From Kiritimatiellia bacterium (GTDB lineage: Bacteria > Verrucomicrobiota > Kiritimatiellia > RFP12 > UBA1067): 64,000 nucleotides of DNA. Positions 7,032 through 15,628 of this stretch are shown in pieces; the stretch's first letter is position 1; each line of letters begins with the position of its first letter. Position numbers and translations under genes: made by a program. The stretch is taken from NCBI GenBank assembly GCA_028686345.1, contig JAQUCE010000001.1:39626-103625 (forward strand), written 5' to 3'. The notes beneath the pieces were generated by a model. It saw nothing but the letters and a program-made list of their open reading frames with translations. It was not told the DNA's origin and searched no databases.

Positions 7032-8723
7032 ATGTCCACTTTAACCATCAGAGATAACAGCAATGCAGAGCAGGAGCGCATCATAACCCTTGACCCGCAG
7101 AGTGAGTGTTTGATCGGCAGGTCACCGAACTGCAAAATTGTTCTGAACGACACCAAGGTCTCCCGTTCGCATCTGCTGATCAGCTGCCGCGACGGAAATT
7201 TTGTGGCAGAGGATCAGGGTAGCAAGTTCGGGAGCTCCCTTAATGGGCGCGCGCTGGATAAAGCCAGCGAACTTGCCCCGGGCGACACCCTGAGCCTTGG
7301 CAATTACACCCTGATTTTCAGTGATGGGAGGGCTCCTGCCGTGAAACCGCAGCCTGCACCATCCGCTGGTCAGAGGGGCTCCCCAGCGCCGGCATCGCCG
7401 GAGATCGCGCAGGATCCGGTGCTGGCCACGCTGGCGGTTCTCTATACAAACGATATGATGATCATGAAGAAGCGCATCCACGAGAAGGTTCTGGCAAAGC
7501 TGAATCTGCCCGAGATCGCCACCAAGCAACTCGAAGATGATGAGCTGCGAGATCGACTGGAGGATGCCTTGGATCAGGTGCTGCGTGAGGTGCGCCATGA
7601 ACTGCCGGTGGAATTGGAGGGCGATCTTTTCCGTCAGGCGCTGCTCGATGAGCTGACCGGCTACGGCCCGATCACGCCCATGCTGCGCGATCTGTCGGTG
7701 GACGAGATTATGATCAACGGTCCAGACCGTATCTTTGTTGAGCGCAGCGGACGGCTCTATGAGAGTGGTGCCCGGTTTTTTAACGACCGCCATCTGATCA
7801 CAATCATCCAGCGCATTGTGGAGCCGCTCGGCAGGCATGTGGATGAAGCCAGCCCCATGGTGGATGCCCGTCTGCCGGATGGCTCGCGTGTAAATGCGAT
7901 TATTCCGCCGCTGGCCCTTGATGGCTCTTCAGTCACTATCCGCAAGTTTTCCAAGCGAAAGCTAACAACCAAGGATCTGATCAACTTTGGCAGCATGACA
8001 GCGGATATCGCGTTGTTTTTGGAGGAGGCTGTGCGCGCCCGTCAGAACATGGTGGTTTCAGGCGGCACCGGCTCTGGCAAAACAACCCTGCTGAATGTGC
8101 TTTCGCAGTTTATCCCCCACAGCGAACGCCTGGTCACAATTGAGGATTCGGCGGAGCTCAAGCTCAGCCACCGCAATATTGTGCGGCTTGAAGCGCGGCC
8201 CGCCAATATTGAGGGGCGCGGGCGGATTGCGATCCGTGATCTGGTGATCAACTCCCTGCGCATGCGCCCGGATCGGATAGTGGTTGGTGAGTGTCGCGGA
8301 CCCGAGGCACTGGACATGCTGCAGGCCATGAACACCGGCCATGACGGCTCCTTGACCACAGTGCACGCCAACACTGCCCGCGACGCGCTCTCACGCCTTG
8401 AAAATATGGTGATGATGGCTGGATATGATCTGCCCTCAGCCGCCATCCGGGAGCAGATCGCCTCTGCTGTGAACCTGATTGTGCAGCAGAACCGCATGCC
8501 TGACGGCAGCCGCAAGATTGTGCAGATTGCCGAGGTGACCGGGCGCGAAGGGGCCACGATTCTGATGCAGGATATTTTTGTCTTTGAACAGAGCGGTTTT
8601 TCCGATGACGGCAAGGTGATCGGAAAGATGGTGGCCACCGGCAACATACCAACCTTTGTTGAACATCTGAAGATCAAAGGTGATCTGAGGCTGGACATGA
8701 GCGTCTTTGTGCCAAAAGCGTAA
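7032..8723 (+). CDS. cpaF: FHA-domain CpaF/TadA pilus ATPase
   Basis: 563 residues from the ATG at 7032, which follows AAAGGGAAACC. The open frame extends upstream only into repeat DNA. Residues about 5-95 form an FHA phosphothreonine-binding domain (LIGRSPNCKI, VSRSHLLI, GSSLNG). A linker leads into a CpaF/TadA-type secretion ATPase: Walker A GGTGSGKTT at 344-352, then the Asp-box/Walker B region (RMRPDRIVVGECRGPEALD) and the His-box (GHDGSLTTVHAN). TadA hexamers power Flp pilus extension. An FHA domain fused to CpaF suggests control by threonine phosphorylation, for which no kinase is visible here. TadB/TadC partners are not in the window. Confidence 0.93.
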   Translation: MSTLTIRDNSNAEQERIITLDPQSECLIGRSPNCKIVLNDTKVSRSHLLISCRDGNFVAEDQGSKFGSSLNGRALDKASELAPGDTLSLGNYTLIFSDGRAPAVKPQPAPSAGQRGSPAPASPEIAQDPVLATLAVLYTNDMMIMKKRIHEKVLAKLNLPEIATKQLEDDELRDRLEDALDQVLREVRHELPVELEGDLFRQALLDELTGYGPITPMLRDLSVDEIMINGPDRIFVERSGRLYESGARFFNDRHLITIIQRIVEPLGRHVDEASPMVDARLPDGSRVNAIIPPLALDGSSVTIRKFSKRKLTTKDLINFGSMTADIALFLEEAVRARQNMVVSGGTGSGKTTLLNVLSQFIPHSERLVTIEDSAELKLSHRNIVRLEARPANIEGRGRIAIRDLVINSLRMRPDRIVVGECRGPEALDMLQAMNTGHDGSLTTVHANTARDALSRLENMVMMAGYDLPSAAIREQIASAVNLIVQQNRMPDGSRKIVQIAEVTGREGATILMQDIFVFEQSGFSDDGKVIGKMVATGNIPTFVEHLKIKGDLRLDMSVFVPKA

Positions 8724-9053
8724 GTTCTCAAGCAGCTAGTCGCCGCCTGTCTTATAGTAGGTCTGAAGTTATAAACAGGCTGGAGCGGCGGGCCACCAAA
8801 AGAGTTTATGTGATGTGCGGGAGGTAGTCGCTCTCATTCAGAAGTTTGTGATTAAGAGCTGCTACAGTAACAAACGCTTCGCATTTGGGGAAACAAAGGT
8901 AACTTCTCAATAGCCGGCCAGATAACAACGAGCACGCTGAAGCGTGAACAACAAACGGCTGCCATGTAAGGTTTGTTGAGACGTTGCTGTAAAAGTGATA
9001 ATGGAGTAGTGCAAGCATCCTGCTTGCAGCTGGTTACTTCCAGGAGCTGGGCT
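8724..9053. repeat. Intergenic repeat cluster after the CpaF gene
   Basis: CAAGCAGCTAGTCGCCGCCTG (8729-8749) is shared with 38219. AGCACGCTGAAGCGTGAACA at 8931-8950, with GTAAGGTTTGTTG downstream, is a diverged single copy of the 77-bp unit at the window's right end. GTGATAATGGAGTAGTGCAA with the GCAAGCATCCTGCTTGC hairpin (8994-9027) recurs at 4565, 41930 and 53680. CAGGAGCTGGGCT supplies the ribosome site of the next gene. Confidence 0.75.
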
Positions 9054-9545
9054 ATGAATAAATCTGACGGCTTTATCCCGCCGCATGGCGGCTATCAGGA
9101 TCTGCTTTCCTACCAGCGTTCGGTGGTGGTCTACGATGCCACCGTTGTCTTTTGTCGCGATTTTTTGCGCACCCGGCGGGCGCAAGAGTGGGACAAAAAC
9201 AGTAAAGAGGCCCTTTTCGTGCGCGGTTTGGCCATGGGACGCATTCGGCTGAAGCAAGGGACAAACGGAACAAAGGCAACCGATGCGAGGAACGTTAAAG
9301 CGCAGGATATGTCACGTGTGTCCCATACGTCCCCTGTCTCCTACGACACCTTCCGGCCCTTTGAAAACCGCCCGCCGGAAATCCGGGCCAATCTGATTAT
9401 CTGCCTGATTCACCAGACCAACTATCTGCTCGACCAACAGCTGCGCAAGCTGGAGCAGGATTTTATGAAAGAGGGCGGCCTGCGCGAGCGCATGTCCTGC
9501 GCCCGCATAGCCGTCCGTGATCAGCAACGCCGGAGAATGCTATGA
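9054..9545 (+). pseudogene. Four-helix-bundle/suffix-domain gene with its core deleted
   Basis: 163 codons with a good ribosome site (CAGGAG). It aligns along its length with the intact four-helix-bundle protein at 45846-46478: N-terminal GGYQDLLSYQRSVVVYD versus [17 protein letters not shown], and C-terminal ICLIHQTNYLLDQQ versus [14 protein letters not shown]. About 57 residues are missing between two Phe-Leu positions: 'CRDFL' joins straight to 'RTRRAQEWDK', equivalent to residues 36 and 94 of the intact copy. The lost part is the S23/IVS-type helical bundle itself ([17 protein letters not shown]...). The frame is preserved, so a 163-residue product could still be made, but the fold should be broken. 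Both copies lie next to dispersed repeats. Confidence 0.7.
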
Positions 9546-10123
9546 TTCAGCTGTTCCATGTGGCTGACAGGTTGTGACGTGCCGAGCTGGGAGCGCCGAC
9601 ATCCTCGTCGGCATTGCTGAGCAAAGAGGTAGGTCCATTCGCGCTGAAAAAAGGGTGCGCCAACCGGCTGTCGCGTCCCGCGGCTTCAGTGCTTCGCAAA
9701 AACGTAGGTCCGATTTCCAATCGGACATGTCCGGTTGGAAACCGAACCTACTGGCAGACCACTGGACATAGACGTGGAAAACTTAGTATTTTGCCGTTTT
9801 TTCTGAATAATCGTTCGTTTTGTATTTGCACTGCGAATAACGTGACTTTACACGAATGGGACGTAGCAGGTTTTTTTCCTCAAAAATAACGCTGCCCAGA
9901 TTTTTCTACCCCTCTATTTTTCTACCCCTCCAAAACAACGCAGCAACATTTTCTTACCCCAAATATTCTTACCTTAATGTTTTTACTCGCAGAGCAGCAG
10001 AGCTCGCGATTTACGATGCCACCGTGTTTTCTTTCGCGATTTTCAACCTTTTATGTTTAACTCCTGCTAGGTTTCGGTTAATATACATTTGTTGCTATTT
10101 TTTATTTTCTACAGGGGGATTTA
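9546..10123. other. Repeat-bearing gap and leader before the restriction genes
   Basis: GGGAGCGCCGACATCCTCGT with the hairpin CCGAC/GTCGG (9590-9614) resembles sequence at 18955-19030. The double palindrome TCCGATTTCCAATCGGA / TCCGGTTGGAAACCGAA lies at 9703-9751. From about 9780 to 10120 the DNA becomes AT-rich with pyrimidine runs (CCCCTCTATTTTTCTACCCC), and TAATAT at 10079 could be a -10 box for hsdR. A weak CAGGGGG lies before the hsdR start. No gene was recognised. Confidence 0.6.
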
Positions 10124-12655
10124 ATGTCCAGCAAGGAAGCTACGGCACGCATAAAAATTAACAGGTTGCTTGAAGAGGCAGGTTGGCGGTTCTTTGCTAA
10201 TGCAGGTGGGCCAGCCAATATCCAGCTTGAACCCAGTGTCACTCTGACAAAGCAGGCCATTGATGGGCTGGGTAATGATTTCGAGAAAGCCTCAAAGGGA
10301 TTTATTGATTTTCTCCTGCTTAATGAAAAGGGATTCCCTTTCATCGTGCTTGAAGCAAAGGCGGAGAGCAAGAACCCGCTTGCCGGTAAAGAGCAGGCCC
10401 GCAAATACGCAAAATCTCAGAGCTGCCGCTTTGTGATTCTTTCCAATGGCAACCTGCACTATTTCTGGGATCTGGAACGCGGTAATCCGTATGTCATTAC
10501 ATCGTTTCCGAATCCAAAATCAGTCATGGGCTACCAGAGAAGCATACCTGACCCTAAACGCCTGATTGCGGAGGTTGTGGATGATGACTATATTGCGCTG
10601 ACCCAGCGTCCAAATTATGCCTCAGAAGCTGCCTGGAAGAATATAGATGAGCGCCCGCATTACATAATGACGAACGCTCTTCGCTTTCTGCGACCGTATC
10701 AGAAGAAGGCCGTTTTCGCTATTCAGCAGGCTGTCAAGGATGGTAAAGACCGTTTTCTGCTCGAAATGGCAACCGGCACTGGCAAGACTCTTATCTCTGC
10801 CGCTCTGATTAAACTTTTCCTGCGCACTGTCAATGCCCGGCGTGTGCTCTTTCTTGTTGACCGTCTGGAACTTGAGGATCAAGCCTGGAAAGCCTTTGCC
10901 AAGTATTTGGCAAATGATTATAAGTGCGTTATCTACAAAGAAAACCGCGATGAATGGCGGCACGCAGAGATTGTTGTTACAACTGTTCAGTCGCTCCTTT
11001 TCAACAATAAATACCAGCAACTCTTTTCACCAACCGATTTTGACCTTGTTATCTCAGATGAAGCCCACCGCTCTATCGGCGGCAATGCCCGGGCTGTATT
11101 CGACTACTTCATTGGCTATAAGCTCGGTCTCACCGCTACGCCCCGGGATTATTTGAAGAAGTTTAAAAAAGACAAACCAACCACCAAAGACCCGCGCGAG
11201 TTTGAGCGTCGTCTGTTACTGGACACCTACCGCACCTTCGGTTGCGATGACGGACAGCCGACCTATCGCTACTCTCTGCTCGATGGAGTCAAAGAGGGCT
11301 TTCTGATCAGCCCCATTGTGGTTGATGCCCGTAGCGAAGTGACCGCGGAGCTGCTCTCAGAACAGGGTTTTATTGTTGAGTTCAAGGATGATGACGGCGA
11401 GGACAAAAAAGAGTCCTACAAACAGCGTGAGTTTGAAAAACGTTTCTTTTCGCCTGCCACTAACCAGCTCTTTTGTAAGATCTTTCTTGAAAATGCCCTG
11501 CGTGATCCAATCAGCAAAGAGATCGGCAAATCCATTATCTTTGCCGTCAGTCAGAATCACGCTGCCAAGCTGGCCCAGATCCTGAATGAGATGGCTGACC
11601 GCATGTTCCCAGGCAAATACAACTCTGACTTTGCAGTGCAGGTTACCTCAGTGATACCCGATGCGAAGCAGCTCACGATCAACTTCACCAACAATATACT
11701 GCTTGGCTCAGCTAACTGTATCAACACCTATAAAACCAGCAAGGCCCGCATCTGTGTCACTGTCGGCATGATGACCACCGGCTACGACTGCCCAGACCTG
11801 CTGAACCTCGGCCTCTTCCGTCCGATCTTTTCACCTACGGATTTTATACAGATCAAAGGGCGCGGCACCCGCAAACATGATTTCAGCGAGCAGCTCTTCG
11901 ATGATGCAATCAAAGAGGGCATTAAGGAGCCTGAGAAGAGCGCCTACAAGATCTTTGATTTTTTTGCAAACTGTGAATATTTCGAGGAGGAGTATGACTA
12001 TGATCAGGTCATAAAGCTTCCAAAGCCAACCGTTAAGAGCGGCGGTGGTGGCGAAGCTCCCCCAAGCATTGGCGAATATGAGTTTACCGGCGATGATATC
12101 CTTGCCTCTATGGATGTTGAAGTCATTGGTTATGAAGGAATGCGGATTGACCGTGAGTTCTACGCAAAGTTTGAAGATACGGTTAGGGAGAATCCGTTTA
12201 TTGCGACAAGTGTCGAGTCTGGTCAATGGGACCGCGTGATTGACTACGTAAACAAAGAGGTCTTTGATAAACCCGAAGAGTTCTACTCGCTTGATAAACT
12301 GCGCCGGGCCGCCGGGGTTGACCGCCGTCTGACGCTGCGTGAAATCCTTGAAAAGATCTTTGGCCTGATCCCGCGCTTTAAATCCAAGGATGAACTGCTG
12401 GAAGAGGAGTTTTCAAAGTTTGTCGCTGATTTCAAGCCCACCGAAGCAGCGGCTATTCCAGCGCTCAAAAACTACTTCAAGGCCTATGCTTCAAGCGGTC
12501 AGCTGCGGCAGATCATTGAATCCGGTCATCTGACCGACCTTGCCACCAATCCCGAGTTCTCCACCAGTGACTTTAGAGCAGTGCCAAAAAAATACCGCAC
12601 CTTGATCCCCAACTATATCAAAGATTATGTTTCCTTAAACCAGTTTGTGGCCTGA
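10124..12655 (+). CDS. hsdR: Type I restriction enzyme R subunit (EcoEI-like)
   Basis: 843 residues. The N-terminal HSDR_N nuclease shows a PD-(D/E)XK arrangement with Asp62, Glu77 and Lys79 (GFIDFLLL ... FIVLEAKAE). A SF2 helicase/translocase follows with Walker A ATGTGKT at 216-222, DEAH at 312-315 and motif III LTATP, then the helicase C lobe (GMMTTGYDCPDLLNLGLFRP, IQIKGRGTRKHD). The C-terminal third matches the EcoEI R-subunit C-terminal domain. It cleaves unmethylated foreign DNA after ATP-driven translocation, together with the M and S functions. The M-S fusion gene starts 34 bp downstream. The protein shows no obvious damage. Confidence 0.93.
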   Translation: MSSKEATARIKINRLLEEAGWRFFANAGGPANIQLEPSVTLTKQAIDGLGNDFEKASKGFIDFLLLNEKGFPFIVLEAKAESKNPLAGKEQARKYAKSQSCRFVILSNGNLHYFWDLERGNPYVITSFPNPKSVMGYQRSIPDPKRLIAEVVDDDYIALTQRPNYASEAAWKNIDERPHYIMTNALRFLRPYQKKAVFAIQQAVKDGKDRFLLEMATGTGKTLISAALIKLFLRTVNARRVLFLVDRLELEDQAWKAFAKYLANDYKCVIYKENRDEWRHAEIVVTTVQSLLFNNKYQQLFSPTDFDLVISDEAHRSIGGNARAVFDYFIGYKLGLTATPRDYLKKFKKDKPTTKDPREFERRLLLDTYRTFGCDDGQPTYRYSLLDGVKEGFLISPIVVDARSEVTAELLSEQGFIVEFKDDDGEDKKESYKQREFEKRFFSPATNQLFCKIFLENALRDPISKEIGKSIIFAVSQNHAAKLAQILNEMADRMFPGKYNSDFAVQVTSVIPDAKQLTINFTNNILLGSANCINTYKTSKARICVTVGMMTTGYDCPDLLNLGLFRPIFSPTDFIQIKGRGTRKHDFSEQLFDDAIKEGIKEPEKSAYKIFDFFANCEYFEEEYDYDQVIKLPKPTVKSGGGGEAPPSIGEYEFTGDDILASMDVEVIGYEGMRIDREFYAKFEDTVRENPFIATSVESGQWDRVIDYVNKEVFDKPEEFYSLDKLRRAAGVDRRLTLREILEKIFGLIPRFKSKDELLEEEFSKFVADFKPTEAAAIPALKNYFKAYASSGQLRQIIESGHLTDLATNPEFSTSDFRAVPKKYRTLIPNYIKDYVSLNQFVA

Positions 12656-12689
12656 CCACGATACAACAATTTATTTGAAAGAATTTTAA

Positions 12690-15623
12690 ATGCTAGACAC
12701 CGAGACTAAACGCCGAATTGATACTGCCCGTGACATTCTTGTTGGAAAAGTTCCTGACCCCAAATCCCAGGTTGAGCAGATCACCATTGCTTTGATCTAT
12801 AAATTTATGGACGATATGGATGCCGAGTCCGAGGAGCTCGGCGGTAAACGTAAATTTTTCACCGATTCCTTTGCCCGTTACGGTTGGGCCAAACTCATGG
12901 CACCTTCGCTCGGCGGCCATGAGATGCTCGGCCTCTATGGCGAAGGCATTACCAAGATGCCCGAAAATCCCGGCATACCGCCGCTCTTCCGCGACATCTT
13001 CAAAAACGCCTACCTGCCATATCGCGACCCTGAAACACTCAAGGCCTTTCTCAAGGTCATCGACGAATTCAGCTATGATCACAGCGAGCGGCTCGGCGAT
13101 GCCTTTGAGTATCTCCTCAGTGTCCTCGGCAGCCAGGGCGATGCCGGTCAGTTCCGCACCCCGCGCCATATCATTGATTTTATGGTCGAAATCCTTGCCC
13201 CGCAGAAACACGAGACCATCCTCGACCCTGCCTGCGGCACCGCCGGCTTTCTCATTTCGGCTTGGAAGTATGTGCTTGCGCACAATACTTCCAAGCCGAA
13301 ACCCTCACCCCCGGCCCCTCTCCCAGAGGGAGAGGGGAGAAGGCATCATCATCGTGGTGGTTATGATTTCGCTGGATTAAAACGCAGGGCCAGAGAGATG
13401 CGAGGAAAACAGACGGATGCAGAGGCTTTGTTGTGGGAGTTGCTGCGCGACCGGCAGCTCGTGGGGGCCAAGTTTCGCCGCCAGCACCAGTTTGGCGATT
13501 ACATTTGCGACTTTTACTGCAACGATGCCAACCTTGTACTCGAATGTGACGGTGAAATCCACAATTCGCCCAAGCGGCAGACTCTCGATGCCAGCAGGGA
13601 CTCTTATCTCGGATCCCAGGGCCTGACTGTTCTCAGATTCCAGAATCAAGACATCTTACATGATCCAACCGTTGTCCTGGAAAAAATCGCCTCTCATCTT
13701 GAATCACAACTCCCCTCTCCCTTTGGGAGAGGGGTCGGGGGTGAGGGTGAGGTCGTCGCCATGCCCGGCGACCTCTTGAGCCCGGATGAGCGTGGCCGGC
13801 TTGCTAAAAACTTTATTGGGTATGATATTTCACCTGACATGGTGCGTTTGTCATTGGTGAATTTGTATCTGCATGGCTTTGTTGATCCGCACATCTTTGA
13901 ATACGACACCCTCACATCTGAAGAGCGCTGGAACGAATGCGCTGATATCATCCTCGCCAACCCGCCCTTCATGTCGCCGAAAGGCGGGATCAAACCCCAT
14001 AAGCGATTCTCGATTCAGGCCAAGCGCAGCGAGGTTCTCTTTGTTGACTACATGGCCGAGCATCTGACGCCCAATGGCCGCGCAGCTATTATTGTGCCGG
14101 AGGGTATTATCTTCCAGAGTCAGACAGCCTATAAATCATTGCGCAAGATGCTGGTGGAAAACAGCCTTGTGGCAGTGGTCTCCCTGCCGGCAGGAGTTTT
14201 TCAGCCATACTCCGGTGTAAAAACCAGCATCCTGATTCTCGATAAATCGCTTGCCAAGCAGACACTGGATATCGCCTTCTTCAGGGTGGAGAACGACGGC
14301 TTCGGCCTGGGTGCTCAGCGCCGCGCCATTGAAAAGAACGACCTGCCGCAAGTCCAGGCCGAACTCGCCGCCTATCTTCAAGCCCTGCGCGCCCAAGAAC
14401 CGATTGATACCATCCTTGCCCATGCATCTACGGCCCAGATAGTGCCAAAAGAAAAGATCGCCGCAAATGGCGACTACAACCTCAGCGGCGAGCGGTATCG
14501 GGAGAGTGCAGTTCATTCCACCCACTTTCCATGGAAAACCATCGAATCCCTTGTTAAGACCATCACACCTCCCGCCAAAATACATAAAACAGCATTCGGT
14601 ATTGCCGGGCGATTTCCAATCATCGACCAATCACAGGAGGCCATCGCGGGTTGGACTGACGACGAGAAAACATTGATTTATCCTATCAAGCCACTCGTCA
14701 TTTTCGGCGACCACACCTGCGCAATCAAACTCGTTGAGACTCCGTTTGCGCAAGGAGCTGACGGCATTAAAATTCTACAAACCATAGACGCGCTGGACCC
14801 ACGGTTCCTATTCTACGTTCTTCGCGCCAGACCTTTGGAGAGTAGCGGCTATCAGCGTCACTATTCGAAACTCAAGGAGCATCAGATCCCCCTGCCACCA
14901 CTGAAGGTGCAGCAAGCGATCGTGGCGGAGATCGAGGGCTACCAAAAAGTCATCAACGGTGCCCGCGCTGTACTCGACAACTACCGTCCCCAAATCCCTA
15001 TTCATCCCGACTGGCCGATGGTAGCGCTTGGGCAAGTTTGCATTGTGAATCCGCGCAAGTCTGAATTAGCTGACCTGGAAGGTTCCACAGTCGTGTCGTT
15101 CGTTCCAATGTCTGACATTGGCGAGCACGAGATGTTCTTTTCGCCAAAAGGCACGAAGCGACTAGACGAGGTGACTACGAGTTACACCTATTTCAAAGAC
15201 AATGATGTGCTTTTGGCGAAGGTGACACCATGTTTCGAGAACGGAAAGGCTGGCGTTGCCAACGATCTTGTAAATGGGATTGGTTTCGGGTCGAGCGAAT
15301 TATATGTACTGAGACCGACGGGCGATCTCCTCCCGCAGTGGGTATTTATGTTTGTCGCAACGCCTACATTTCGGGCGTGGGCTAAACCGCAGATGACGGG
15401 AACAGGAGGATTGCAAAGAGTTCCAAGAGTAGTGGTTGAAAAATATAAAATCCCCCTCCCGCCCCTCGCCACACAGCAAGCCATTGTAGCCGAGATCGAA
15501 GCCGAGCAAGCGTTAGTGGCCGCCAACCGCGAACTGATCACCCGCTTTGAAAAGAAGATTCAAGCCACCCTCGCCCGTGTTTGGGGTGAGGAAGATGTGA
15601 ATTCGATTATATCAACCGAGTAA
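12690..15623 (+). CDS. hsdM: Fused type I DNA methylase/specificity protein with embedded DUF559 nuclease domain
   Basis: 977 residues. HsdM N-terminal helical domain (about 1-130), then an N6-adenine methylase with motif I DPACGTAGF (from D179) and motif IV NPPF at 424-427. The methylase is interrupted at about residues 205-353 by a DUF559 endonuclease-like domain (LKRRAREMRGKQTDAEALLW; KFRRQHQFGDYICDF; LVLECDGEIHN) encoded by an inverted-repeat element. Methylase sequence resumes at SPDERGRLAKNFIGYDISPD. From about residue 600 there are two HsdS target-recognition domains, each followed by the conserved spacer helix (IPLPPLKVQQAIVAEIEGYQ and IPLPPLATQQAIVAEIEAEQ). One chain would thus modify and specify the target for HsdR. 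The insert falls between motif I and motif IV, in a naturally variable loop, so activity may survive. Confidence 0.9.
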   Translation: MLDTETKRRIDTARDILVGKVPDPKSQVEQITIALIYKFMDDMDAESEELGGKRKFFTDSFARYGWAKLMAPSLGGHEMLGLYGEGITKMPENPGIPPLFRDIFKNAYLPYRDPETLKAFLKVIDEFSYDHSERLGDAFEYLLSVLGSQGDAGQFRTPRHIIDFMVEILAPQKHETILDPACGTAGFLISAWKYVLAHNTSKPKPSPPAPLPEGEGRRHHHRGGYDFAGLKRRAREMRGKQTDAEALLWELLRDRQLVGAKFRRQHQFGDYICDFYCNDANLVLECDGEIHNSPKRQTLDASRDSYLGSQGLTVLRFQNQDILHDPTVVLEKIASHLESQLPSPFGRGVGGEGEVVAMPGDLLSPDERGRLAKNFIGYDISPDMVRLSLVNLYLHGFVDPHIFEYDTLTSEERWNECADIILANPPFMSPKGGIKPHKRFSIQAKRSEVLFVDYMAEHLTPNGRAAIIVPEGIIFQSQTAYKSLRKMLVENSLVAVVSLPAGVFQPYSGVKTSILILDKSLAKQTLDIAFFRVENDGFGLGAQRRAIEKNDLPQVQAELAAYLQALRAQEPIDTILAHASTAQIVPKEKIAANGDYNLSGERYRESAVHSTHFPWKTIESLVKTITPPAKIHKTAFGIAGRFPIIDQSQEAIAGWTDDEKTLIYPIKPLVIFGDHTCAIKLVETPFAQGADGIKILQTIDALDPRFLFYVLRARPLESSGYQRHYSKLKEHQIPLPPLKVQQAIVAEIEGYQKVINGARAVLDNYRPQIPIHPDWPMVALGQVCIVNPRKSELADLEGSTVVSFVPMSDIGEHEMFFSPKGTKRLDEVTTSYTYFKDNDVLLAKVTPCFENGKAGVANDLVNGIGFGSSELYVLRPTGDLLPQWVFMFVATPTFRAWAKPQMTGTGGLQRVPRVVVEKYKIPLPPLATQQAIVAEIEAEQALVAANRELITRFEKKIQATLARVWGEEDVNSIISTE
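13255..13301. repeat. 47-bp palindrome abutting the DUF559 element
   Basis: TTTCGGCTTGGAAGTAT (13255-13271) and its exact reverse complement ATACTTCCAAGCCGAAA (13285-13301) flank a 13-base centre that itself folds (GTGC TTGC GCAC). The left arm encodes conserved methylase sequence (ISAWKY). The right arm ends one base before the element's terminal repeat, so it looks like an inverted copy of host-gene sequence made at insertion. Confidence 0.85.
13302..13747. mobile_element. 446-bp inverted-repeat element carrying a DUF559 nuclease ORF, inserted in hsdM
   Basis: Terminal repeats of 36 bp at 13302-13337 (CCCTCACCCCCGG...GAGGGG) and 13712-13747 (CCCCTCTCCC...GGTGAGGG) are inverted with about two mismatches. 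Each contains its own palindrome, CCCCTCTCCC-(3 bases)-GGGAGAGGGG. Between them lies one continuous reading frame in the hsdM frame encoding a DUF559 (Vsr/PD-(D/E)XK-like) domain, with the ends translated as PSPPAPLPEGEG and SPFGRGVGGEGE. From general knowledge, DUF559 genes bordered by this CCCTCACCC/CCCTCTCCC palindrome occur in unrelated bacteria. No transposase is visible, so any mobility would be in trans or through the encoded nuclease. Confidence 0.8.
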
Positions 15624-15628
15624 TTATT

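Noticed and set aside
6737-7156. Minus-strand frame across the 62-bp repeats
   Set aside because: Repeat-derived and antisense to the FHA-CpaF start; no domain or ribosome site.
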